From: Parapedobacter tibetensis
GTDB taxonomy: Bacteria > Bacteroidota > Bacteroidia > Sphingobacteriales > Sphingobacteriaceae
Assembly: GCF_024704835.1 (NCBI RefSeq)
Contig: NZ_JAMXBE010000002.1
Location: 248,001-312,000, forward strand
Direction of reading: 5' to 3'
DNA: 64,000 nt
Below are positions 51,045 to 58,900 of this stretch, one piece after another. Both the position numbers and the translations under genes were made by a program. Below the pieces are notes generated by a model. It was not told the DNA's origin. It searched no databases and saw nothing but the letters and a program-made list of their open reading frames with translations. Positions within the stretch are counted from its first letter, which is position 1. Each line of letters opens with the position of its first letter.

Positions 51045-52895
51045 ATGAGATTTCCAAATAAAATTATATATAGCGTTTGTGTGGCATCTTTGCTGATTAC
51101 CGGATGTAATAAAAATGTGTTGGATCGCCCGCCGCTGACCGATCCCATAGATGATAATTTTTGGCGAAATGAAACGGATGTCCGCCTGTTTGCCAACGAT
51201 TTCTATCCTCAGTACTTTGTAGGATACAACAGTACTTGGGGGGTTGATTACGCACCGGTACGTGGCTATACGTTTTCCGATGATGTGACTAGCCGCAACG
51301 TGCAAACCCATTTTGAGAACAGTGTGCCAGCAAGCCGTGCGCAAACCGCCGAAACCGGAGCGGCCGCGCTGTGGCTAACCCAATATGCAGGTCCGTCCTG
51401 GAATTTCTCCTGGGTGCGCAAAGCCAATGTTTTCATTGATCGGCTGGAGAACCTCGCGCAACCGAATCTAGAGCCGGCGGCCTATAGCCACTGGATGGCT
51501 GTAGCTCGCTTCTTCCGTGGATTCGAGTATAGCCGCTTGGTCAGTGTGTTCGGCGACGTGCCTTACTATGATCACGTATTGACAGAGGACGAGTGGGATC
51601 AATTGTATAAGGATCGGGATAACCGTGGAGTCGTAATGGATGGTGTCTACGACGACTTTAAATTCGTGATGGAGAACATCCGAGAGAATGATGGAGCGAA
51701 TGTATTGAATAAATACATTGCGGCGGCGTTTATCTCCCGTTTGATGCTTTTTGAAGGCACGTTCCAGCACTATCACAGCCTTGATGCTGCGCGCGCTCAA
51801 AAGTACTTGGAGTTTGCAGTAGAGGCGGCAGAATTTGCTATGACAGGACCGTATACATTCGCCAGCGATTTCAAAAGCCTGTTTGCGTCCGAAGACTTGA
51901 GTAGCAACCGCGAAGTGATTATGTTTCGGGTATACAACTCGAATTTGGGGGTTACCCATCATATCGGATCGTATAACAATGGGACAGAAAGCCAGCCAGT
52001 CGGAGCAAATCTTGAATTGGTCAAATCGTTTATCTGCAACGATGGAAACGTCTGGCAAAATTCTTCGATATCTGATGCATCGAGCTTTTCGTTGGCTGAT
52101 TTAGCTGTAACGCGTGATCCCCGTTTTGAGGCCACGTTTTTTGAACGGCCGCTTTCGGCGTCTGCCTCATTGTTTTATACGTTCAAGTTTGCATCCCGTG
52201 AGGCAATGACATACATAGGAGGTAGCTATCCCCCAGCTTGGGGAAGCAATTCAAATACGAGCGACGCGCCGGTGATGCGTTTGGCCGAAGTCGCGCTCAA
52301 TTGGATCGAGGCGAAAGCGGTATTGGCGGGGTATTTCGGCGGTCCGGCGGTCACGCAAGCTGACTTGGACGCTTCCATCAACGCCATCCGTGACCGGCCG
52401 CTTGATGCGGCGGCAACTGCGAAGGGAGTGCAAAAGACGGCGCCTTTGTCGCTGGCTGCCTTGCCGAATGATCCTGACCGCGACGCAGACGTGCCCGCAT
52501 TAATTTGGGAGATCCGCCGCGAACGGCGTATGGAGTTTTTCTTCGAACATAGCCGTTTACTGGACATCAAACGGTGGAAGAAAATCGAGTATATGGATTT
52601 CAGTACTGATCCGGATTACTTCATGGGACCATGGGTGAATATCCAGGAAGAGGTTCCTGCTTACCTAGGCTCAAGTTATGTGGGGAAATTGAAAGTAAAG
52701 AAGACAGACGGCACAATCGTAACCTACAACGGCTCCAATGCCGCTGATATGGTAGGGTACTTCATGATTGAAAATGCATCTAATCGCAGTGCTTTTGATG
52801 CTCGGGTGTACATGGCACCGTTAGGTCGAGCTCAAATCATTCAATACCAGGAAAGGGGTTATACCTTGACACAAACGACCGGATGGGGTAACTAA
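51045..52895 (+). CDS. SusD/RagB-family substrate-binding outer-membrane lipoprotein 3
   Basis: This 616-residue lipoprotein (leader VCVASLLITGCNKNVLDRPP) has the classic SusD pattern: FWRNETDVRLFANDFYPQYF, the segment MAVARFFRGFEYSRLVSVFG with DVPYYD, PVMRLAEVALNWIEAKAVLA and the C-terminal IWEIRRERRMEFFFEHSRLL. It starts 11 nt after the SusC stop. It binds substrate over transporter 3. Confidence 0.95.
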   Translation: MRFPNKIIYSVCVASLLITGCNKNVLDRPPLTDPIDDNFWRNETDVRLFANDFYPQYFVGYNSTWGVDYAPVRGYTFSDDVTSRNVQTHFENSVPASRAQTAETGAAALWLTQYAGPSWNFSWVRKANVFIDRLENLAQPNLEPAAYSHWMAVARFFRGFEYSRLVSVFGDVPYYDHVLTEDEWDQLYKDRDNRGVVMDGVYDDFKFVMENIRENDGANVLNKYIAAAFISRLMLFEGTFQHYHSLDAARAQKYLEFAVEAAEFAMTGPYTFASDFKSLFASEDLSSNREVIMFRVYNSNLGVTHHIGSYNNGTESQPVGANLELVKSFICNDGNVWQNSSISDASSFSLADLAVTRDPRFEATFFERPLSASASLFYTFKFASREAMTYIGGSYPPAWGSNSNTSDAPVMRLAEVALNWIEAKAVLAGYFGGPAVTQADLDASINAIRDRPLDAAATAKGVQKTAPLSLAALPNDPDRDADVPALIWEIRRERRMEFFFEHSRLLDIKRWKKIEYMDFSTDPDYFMGPWVNIQEEVPAYLGSSYVGKLKVKKTDGTIVTYNGSNAADMVGYFMIENASNRSAFDARVYMAPLGRAQIIQYQERGYTLTQTTGWGN

Positions 52896-52988
52896 AAAAT
52901 GTTGATTTCCACAGGAGCGTTTTTTTATCCGCTCATATGAAAGTTTAGTATACCATATTTATTTATTTATTAAAAACGTAATAGCCTT

Positions 52989-53465
52989 ATGAAAAGATTA
53001 ATGTTTTTGACTTGTTTAATGCTGACCGCAGTATTAAGCATCAACATGCTCCATGTGCATGCACAAGAAGCGGTAAGTACTGATCAGTATGATTTAGCCG
53101 AGAGGGTAGCCACAACAGCAAATGCTGCCGCATTACCAGTAATCGAGCCAGACCATTACACCACCGGTGAAGGAGGACCCTATCCCATTTTGGAGTATTT
53201 TACGGTGCCCAATAACCCGGTTTATCAAACACCCGGATTTGCTAACGCTACGTTTAATATATCCGGTGCGACCAATGTGAACTTTGAGCTCATTGATTAT
53301 AATAGTAATTACACATTCCCGACGTACAGCGGGTCTACCGGCCCTACCATAGCGATGATCTACGTTGACATCTATGACGAAAACCAATATGCAGTTTTCA
53401 GGATTACGGCTGTAAACGGAAATGGGACGAGCACGTTTGATGTGGCATTTCGTGGAGGGAATTAG
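52989..53465 (+). CDS. Small secreted beta-rich protein of the namZ operon, unknown
   Basis: The 158-residue protein has a signal peptide (LMFLTCLMLTAVLSINMLHV then HAQ). The mature part is beta-rich and ends VFRITAVNGNGTSTFDVAFR, an immunoglobulin- or carbohydrate-binding-like strand pattern. No domain is recognised. Position after SusD, 93 nt downstream, would suit a binding or scaffold protein for the same substrate. Confidence 0.7.
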   Translation: MKRLMFLTCLMLTAVLSINMLHVHAQEAVSTDQYDLAERVATTANAAALPVIEPDHYTTGEGGPYPILEYFTVPNNPVYQTPGFANATFNISGATNVNFELIDYNSNYTFPTYSGSTGPTIAMIYVDIYDENQYAVFRITAVNGNGTSTFDVAFRGGN

Positions 53466-53480
53466 CGGTGAACCATCCAT

Positions 53481-55391
53481 ATGGCCGGTTATTATCAAAC
53501 CTTGTTTAATATGATCGATAAGATGGGACACGGTGGCTTGTTGAGGCGGCTAGGGTTATTTCATGTGTTGGTGCTATTTACCATCGTAACTAGCTATGCA
53601 CAACCCTTCCAATTCGCCCATGTGACGGATGTCCATGTGGGCGGAGCCTCAGGCGAGGAGGATTTACGGAGAACCGTAGCGGATATCAATGCCAACCCGG
53701 ACCTCGACTTTGTTATCCTATCTGGTGACATTACCGAATTTGGTTCGGATGAGGAATTGGTGTTGGCCAAACGCATGTTGGACAGCATCCGCATCCCTTG
53801 GTATGTCATTCCCGGCAACCACGATACCAATTGGTCAGAAAGCGGGGGTAATAGTTTCCGAAAGATATTTCGCGGGGAAACCTTCGCCTTTGAGCACAAT
53901 GGCTATTTCTTTGTGGGCACCAACTCGGGGCCTAACATGCGGATGAGCCCGGGGCAGGTACCCCGCGAAAACCTCGTATGGATGGATTCCTTGTTTGCAG
54001 CGCACCCCAATACGGAGCAGCCTCTTATCTATGTGAATCACTATCCGCAGGATTCTTCGCTCAACAATTGGTTTGAAGCGCTCGATCGGGTGAAAACCCG
54101 CAATGTGCAATTGGTTGCCTGTGGCCACGGCCACCAAAACAAACAGTACGACTTTGAAGGAATCCCCAGCATCATGGGCCGCTCCAACTTGCGTGCCAAG
54201 GATACCGTGGGTGGCTATAACATCGTGACCATAGCAGATGGCCAAGCCGTATACCAAGAACGAAACCCGGGAGTGGGTACCCAGGATCCGTGGGCCATTA
54301 TCCCGTTGGTCAACCATCGGTTCGCCGAAGAAGAACGTGATTATCCACGGCCTGATTATTCGGTAAACGATAACTATCCGCAACTGGATACCCTATGGAC
54401 ATTTCAAGACGAAAGCGATGTAGGAGCGGGATTGGCTGCTTACAAAGAACTGGTCATCACCGCCAATACCGCCGGACAAGTATATGCATTGGATGCCCGT
54501 ACAGGTCGGAAAACGTGGACCTTCCAAACCGGAGGGAAAGTGTATTCCACGCCAGCTGTTTGGAAAAACTATGTGGTGGTGGGATCCACGGATCATTTCA
54601 TTTATTGCCTGGATGCGAAAACAGGCAAGCTACTGTGGAAGTTTGAAGCCGAAAAAGCGGTGTTGGGTTCGCCATTGGTGCACAAAGGGATGGCCTATAT
54701 CGGTGCCTCCGATGGTAAATTCAGGGCGTTTGCTATCAAATCCGGCAAATTGCTTTGGTCGTTTGATGAGGTGAAGGGATACGTATCGGCTAAACCGTTA
54801 CTGTATGAAAATACGCTCTACTTCGGCTCATGGGGCAATGGATTTTACGCCCTTGATCCAGCCACGGGTGCGTTGAAATGGGAATGGTCAAACGGTGCTT
54901 CTAGCCGGATGCTGTCGCCCGCAGCATGCTATCCCGTTGGTGCTAACGGACGGGTGTTCATCGTGGCACCGGATCGGTACATGACCGCATTGGACGCCTA
55001 TAATGGAACGGAAATCTGGCGCAAGAAAATAGATAGCATACGAGTACGCGAATCCATGGGGCTATCTGAAGACGGCAAACTGGCCTATGTGAAAACGATG
55101 GATGGACAGGTGTTGGGTATATCCACGGAAGCGGATAGCATGCAGATTGCCTGGCAATCCAAGTTACAACTGCCTTATGAACTCACGCCCTCTGCTATTT
55201 CGGCCCAGAATGGATTGGTATTTGTACCTAGCCATGCGGGGTTGCTCAGTAGTATAGATGCGGCGACCGGCAACGTGGCTTGGCAATATAAGATATCCAA
55301 TGCCATGATTAACCCGTTGCTCCCCCTGAAACGGAAACGGCTTGTGGCTAGTACGATGGATGGGAAAGTGGTTTGTTTGAAGTATAGGTAA
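53481..55391 (+). CDS. Secreted calcineurin-like metallophosphatase fused to a PQQ-type beta-propeller
   Basis: This 636-residue protein has ATGs at 53481, 53511 and 53523; all leave the leader GLFHVLVLFTIVTSYAQP. Residues about 35-275 form a Metallophos domain with the metal motifs HVTDVHVGG, LSGDITEFGSD, IPGNHDTNW, INHYP-like VNHYPQD and CGHGHQ. The C-terminal half has PQQ-like propeller blades (VYALDARTGRKTWTFQTGG, YCLDAKTGKLLWKFEAEK, YALDPATGALKWEW). The enzyme is a phosphoester hydrolase in the periplasm or at the surface; the propeller may bind glycan or partner. In a peptidoglycan operon it might remove phosphate-linked polymer or sugar phosphate, which is speculation. Confidence 0.85.
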   Translation: MAGYYQTLFNMIDKMGHGGLLRRLGLFHVLVLFTIVTSYAQPFQFAHVTDVHVGGASGEEDLRRTVADINANPDLDFVILSGDITEFGSDEELVLAKRMLDSIRIPWYVIPGNHDTNWSESGGNSFRKIFRGETFAFEHNGYFFVGTNSGPNMRMSPGQVPRENLVWMDSLFAAHPNTEQPLIYVNHYPQDSSLNNWFEALDRVKTRNVQLVACGHGHQNKQYDFEGIPSIMGRSNLRAKDTVGGYNIVTIADGQAVYQERNPGVGTQDPWAIIPLVNHRFAEEERDYPRPDYSVNDNYPQLDTLWTFQDESDVGAGLAAYKELVITANTAGQVYALDARTGRKTWTFQTGGKVYSTPAVWKNYVVVGSTDHFIYCLDAKTGKLLWKFEAEKAVLGSPLVHKGMAYIGASDGKFRAFAIKSGKLLWSFDEVKGYVSAKPLLYENTLYFGSWGNGFYALDPATGALKWEWSNGASSRMLSPAACYPVGANGRVFIVAPDRYMTALDAYNGTEIWRKKIDSIRVRESMGLSEDGKLAYVKTMDGQVLGISTEADSMQIAWQSKLQLPYELTPSAISAQNGLVFVPSHAGLLSSIDAATGNVAWQYKISNAMINPLLPLKRKRLVASTMDGKVVCLKYR

Positions 55392-55431
55392 TTGTATAAA
55401 TGATGAAGACGCAGGTTTTTAGGGAGGCCCC

Positions 55432-55465
55432 ATCTCATGCTGAGCATAGTCGAAGCATAATGGGA
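55432..55465. repeat. Dispersed repeat inserted in the 5' end of the GH9 gene
   Basis: The words atctcatgctgagcatag and tcgaagcataatggga match, from memory, a spacer repeat common in Bacteroidota genomes. Its translation SHAEHSRSI appears in the N-terminal extension of the GH9 protein. It points to ATG 55460, at the repeat's end, as the functional start. Confidence 0.5.
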
Positions 55466-57247
55466 TGGCTATTCGTCGCCTTACTTTTCCTTTCTTCCTG
55501 TCAAAAAAACGAAGATTCATGGATACGCATCAACCAGCTAGGCTATACACCACAGGGCATCAAAGTAGCCGTGTGGGCCAGCAAATCGCAGCTAGCATTG
55601 GAGGGTTTCAGCGTGGTGGAAGCCAAAAGCAACAAGGAGGTTTTTCATGGAGAAGCGGGAACACCTTTTGGAGCCTACGGACCCTTTGCGGAATCGTATC
55701 GGTTGGATTTTTCTGGGTTCACGGATACAGGGAGCTACTACATCAACGTAGGAGGGGTTCGGTCGCCCGAATTCCGCATCGCGCAAGACGTATATCAAGG
55801 TACTGCCGATTTCGCGTTGCGCTACATGCGGCAGCAACGGACACTGTTCAATCCATTTTTGAAAGACAGCTGCCATACGCATGATGGTTTTACCTTGTAT
55901 GCGGCCAAAGCAGGGTTGCCCGATAGTACCCAAATAGATGTCGGGGGCGGTTGGCATGATGCCTCGGACTACCTGCAATATTCGACCACTTCGGCGAACG
56001 CCACGTATCACCTCCTTGCGGCATACCGCGATTTTCCGGGTATTTTTGAAGATCATAAACAAGCCAATGGCTTGGATGGAAACAATGGAATTGCCGATGT
56101 ATTGGATGAAGCAAAATGGGGGCTGGATTGGTTGTTGAAAATGCATCCCGAACCGCACTTGCTATTCAACCAAATCGCCGATGATAGGGACCATGCAGGC
56201 ATGCGCTTGCCCGGGGAGGACTCTTTGTATGGTCGTGGGTTTGAGCGGCCGGTGTACTTTATTGATGGTGAGCCGCAACAAAGGGGGAAGTTTTTGAACA
56301 ATACAACGGGAACAAGCTCCACCGCCGCAAAATTTACGAGCGCGTTTAACCTTGGAAGCCTTTTGTTCGAAGATACCGATGCATCCTATGCCAATATGCT
56401 GCGCAAGAAGGCAATAACGGCCTATGATTTTGCGAACATAAAGCCCGGTGTGACACAGACCGTTTCCGTAAAGTCGCCCTACATCTATGCGGAAGATAAT
56501 TGGGTAGACGACATGGAATTGGCTGCGGCAACGAATGGGTTGGTAACAGGTGATTCCAAGTTTGTACAAGCGGCATTACATTATGCCCGGCAGGAGGAAA
56601 TAACACCCTGGTTGGAAAACGATACCGCTGCGCACTACCAATGGTATCCCTTTATCAACCTGGGGCACCATGCATTAGCGAAGCAGCTGAAGGATGAAGA
56701 TCGGGAGGAAATCATTTCATATTACCGGGAGGGGATTGAGCATGTTTGGGCGCGGGCAAAGCAGAATGCCTTTTACAGGGGCGTGCCCTTTATTTGGTGC
56801 AGCAATAACCTGACCGTATCCTTTGCCATCCAATGTTTATGGTACAGGGATTTGACGGGAGATGATGCCTATGCCGAGTTGGAACAGGCCAATATGGACT
56901 GGCTGTTCGGTTGCAATCCATGGGGCACCAGCATGGTATATGGATTGCCTGCATGGGGCGATACGCCTATTGATCCCCATTCGGCCTTTACGCATTTAGG
57001 GAACTATCCAATCGATGGCGGTTTGGTTGATGGGCCTGTATATGGGAATATATTCAACAGCTTGATTGGCATCCAACTCTCCAAGCCTGATGAATATGCG
57101 CCATTCCAATCGGATTTGGCGGTGTACCACGATGACTATGGCGATTACAGTACCAACGAGCCTACCATGGATGGCACCGCCTCGTTGGTATACCTATTGG
57201 CTGCCAAGGAACAGGAGTCGCGGGAGGTGGCTAGGCCAAAAAAGTAG
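55460..57247 (+). CDS. Glycoside hydrolase family 9 lipoprotein with N-terminal CelD-type Ig domain
   Basis: The protein has 595 residues from ATG 55460, leader GWLFVALLFLSSCQKNED with lipobox; an ATG at 55400 adds 20 residues read from a dispersed repeat. The CelD_N Ig domain (IRINQLGYTPQGIKVAVW) covers about 15-100. The (alpha/alpha)6 barrel has the catalytic aspartates in DVGGGWHDASDY near 165 and the acid glutamate in TNEPTMDGTASLVYLL near 565. GH9 includes cellulases and exo-glucosaminidases. With a deacetylase gene overlapping its stop and NamZ upstream, an amino-sugar substrate is more likely than cellulose. The gene ends at an A-AAA-AAG heptamer just before TAG. Confidence 0.88.
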   Translation: MGWLFVALLFLSSCQKNEDSWIRINQLGYTPQGIKVAVWASKSQLALEGFSVVEAKSNKEVFHGEAGTPFGAYGPFAESYRLDFSGFTDTGSYYINVGGVRSPEFRIAQDVYQGTADFALRYMRQQRTLFNPFLKDSCHTHDGFTLYAAKAGLPDSTQIDVGGGWHDASDYLQYSTTSANATYHLLAAYRDFPGIFEDHKQANGLDGNNGIADVLDEAKWGLDWLLKMHPEPHLLFNQIADDRDHAGMRLPGEDSLYGRGFERPVYFIDGEPQQRGKFLNNTTGTSSTAAKFTSAFNLGSLLFEDTDASYANMLRKKAITAYDFANIKPGVTQTVSVKSPYIYAEDNWVDDMELAAATNGLVTGDSKFVQAALHYARQEEITPWLENDTAAHYQWYPFINLGHHALAKQLKDEDREEIISYYREGIEHVWARAKQNAFYRGVPFIWCSNNLTVSFAIQCLWYRDLTGDDAYAELEQANMDWLFGCNPWGTSMVYGLPAWGDTPIDPHSAFTHLGNYPIDGGLVDGPVYGNIFNSLIGIQLSKPDEYAPFQSDLAVYHDDYGDYSTNEPTMDGTASLVYLLAAKEQESREVARPKK

Positions 57248-57287
57248 TGACCGATAAGTACGGTTGTATCATTAGGGGCGATACGAC
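57223..57287 (+). promoter_or_regulatory. Candidate programmed -1 frameshift signal at the GH9-deacetylase junction
   Basis: The heptamer A-AAA-AAG (57238-57244) is in the GH9 zero frame (CCA AAA AAG TAG). A -1 slip continues GTA GTG ACC GAT into the deacetylase frame. A GGGAGG-type Shine-Dalgarno-like stretch ends about ten bases upstream, as at the E. coli dnaX site. A possible stem (GTTGTATC 57263-57270 with GATACGAC 57280-57287) lies downstream, though 18 nt away. Function is inferred. Confidence 0.45.
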
Positions 57288-57948
57288 ACAGCGTAAAATC
57301 GCGTTTGTATTTACAGCAGACGAATATGGGGAGGGCGCTTCATTTATATTAAATGCATTGAACAACTACCAGATCAAAGGATCTTTTTTCCTGACAGGGA
57401 ATTATTACCGCAATCCAGAGAATGGGGAGCATATCAAGCGATTGGTTGCTGACGGGCACTATATCGGTCCGCATTCAGACCAACATCTGCTCTATTGCGA
57501 TTGGAGCAACCGGGACAGTCTATTGGTCAGCAAGGCAATTTTTGGCAAGGATTTGGAAGCGAATTATGTCCAGATGGCACAATGGGGTGTCGATAAGCGC
57601 CAAGCCCGGTTTTTTATGCCGCCGTATGAATGGTATAATAGGAGCATTGTGGAGTGGGCAGCCGAGCTAGGGGTTCACTTGGTGAATTTTACACCGGGGT
57701 TGCGTACCGCAGCGGATTACACCTATCCCGAAATGGGACAGCGTTATGTAGCTTCGGATAAGTTGTATGAAGAGGTGCTTGCTTATGAAGCGCACCATCC
57801 AAATGGACTAAATGGATTTATGATACTGGTGCATTTGGGTACGGACCCGAGGAGGAAAGATAAGTTTTATCACAGATTGCCCGAATTAATTGAGGTATTG
57901 ATAGCGAAGGGATATGAATTTAAACGGATAGATAAATTAGTTGACTAA
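57247..57948 (+). CDS. Polysaccharide deacetylase-like protein (NodB fold) overlapping GH9
   Basis: The frame opens with a GTG overlapping the last base of the GH9 stop and yields 233 residues. NodB-type motifs are present but altered: FVFTADEYGEG for motif 1, IGPHSDQHL (HxxxH) for motif 2, RFFMPPYEWYN for motif 3 and FMILVHLGTDPRRKDKF near the end with the late histidine. Such enzymes remove N-acetyl groups from GlcNAc or MurNAc. It has no signal peptide of its own, no upstream spacer for a usual start and an unusual start codon. It might therefore be made as a frameshift fusion to the GH9 lipoprotein, which would export it. As a separate protein it would be cytoplasmic. Confidence 0.8.
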   Translation: MTDKYGCIIRGDTTQRKIAFVFTADEYGEGASFILNALNNYQIKGSFFLTGNYYRNPENGEHIKRLVADGHYIGPHSDQHLLYCDWSNRDSLLVSKAIFGKDLEANYVQMAQWGVDKRQARFFMPPYEWYNRSIVEWAAELGVHLVNFTPGLRTAADYTYPEMGQRYVASDKLYEEVLAYEAHHPNGLNGFMILVHLGTDPRRKDKFYHRLPELIEVLIAKGYEFKRIDKLVD

Positions 57949-58054
57949 ACTCTATCGGTTTTTTCTTTACTTTATCGACATAATAATAAGCGGTGGTCAC
58001 AGTACACCGACCACAAGACACAAATTTTAAATTGAAGTATACAACACGAGTGAG

Positions 58055-58870
58055 ATGACAAACACTACTGAGAAAGAATCAAATTATCAGGATTTGGACA
58101 AGATGTCTGTCGGAGAGATATTGACGAACATCAATAAAGAAGACCAGACCGTTGCTGCCGCCGTGCAAAAGGCCATTCCGCAGATTGAGCTGCTTATACA
58201 AGCCACGGTGGCTTCCATGAAAGAAGGCGGGCGGTTGTTTTATATCGGCGCGGGCACCAGTGGCCGATTAGGGATCCTGGATGCTTCGGAATGTCCTCCT
58301 ACCTTCGGCGTGCCTTATGACTGGATTATCGGGCTCATCGCGGGGGGCGATATCGCTATCCGTAAGGCAGTGGAGTTTGCAGAAGATGATGAAGAGCAGG
58401 CCTGGATTGATTTGCAGGAACATAGTGTCAATAGTAAGGATGTGGTGGTAGGCATTGCCGCCTCAGGGGGTACCCCATATGTAAAGGGAGCGCTTAAGGC
58501 CGCCAATGCTGCGGGCTTAGTAACGGGCTGCATCGTATGCAATTCGAGGTCCGCTATCGCAGCTGAGTCAACCTATCCCATAGAGGTGATTGTAGGTCCC
58601 GAGTTTGTCACGGGCTCCACGAGGATGAAGGCTGGGACGGCCCAAAAATTGGTGCTCAATATGATCAGCACCACGGTAATGATCCAATTGGGACGTGTAA
58701 AGGGTAATAAAATGGTGGATATGCAGCTGACCAACAACAAGCTGTTCAGCCGGGGCATCCGAATTATTATGGAAGAAACAGGTATAGACGCGCAGTTAGC
58801 CTCTGATTTGCTGGAAAAACACGGCAGCGTACGCAAGGCCATCGAGCATTCTCGCGTAGCAGACCATTGA
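58055..58870 (+). CDS. murQ: N-acetylmuramic acid 6-phosphate etherase
   Basis: The 271-residue SIS-domain enzyme splits MurNAc-6-phosphate into GlcNAc-6-phosphate and D-lactate in the cytoplasm. Family landmarks are TEKESNYQDLDKMSVGEILT, GGRLFYIGAGTSGRLGILDA with SECPPTFG, VVGIAASGGTPYVKGAL, the VGPEFVTGSTRMKAGTAQKL block and MVDMQLTNNKL. Length is normal. It lies 106 nt after the deacetylase and 30 nt before the symporter. The kinase (MurK) or PTS needed to make its substrate is not in the window. Confidence 0.96.
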   Translation: MTNTTEKESNYQDLDKMSVGEILTNINKEDQTVAAAVQKAIPQIELLIQATVASMKEGGRLFYIGAGTSGRLGILDASECPPTFGVPYDWIIGLIAGGDIAIRKAVEFAEDDEEQAWIDLQEHSVNSKDVVVGIAASGGTPYVKGALKAANAAGLVTGCIVCNSRSAIAAESTYPIEVIVGPEFVTGSTRMKAGTAQKLVLNMISTTVMIQLGRVKGNKMVDMQLTNNKLFSRGIRIIMEETGIDAQLASDLLEKHGSVRKAIEHSRVADH

Positions 58871-58900
58871 ATACGTTAAGCCCATAAACACAGATACCAC

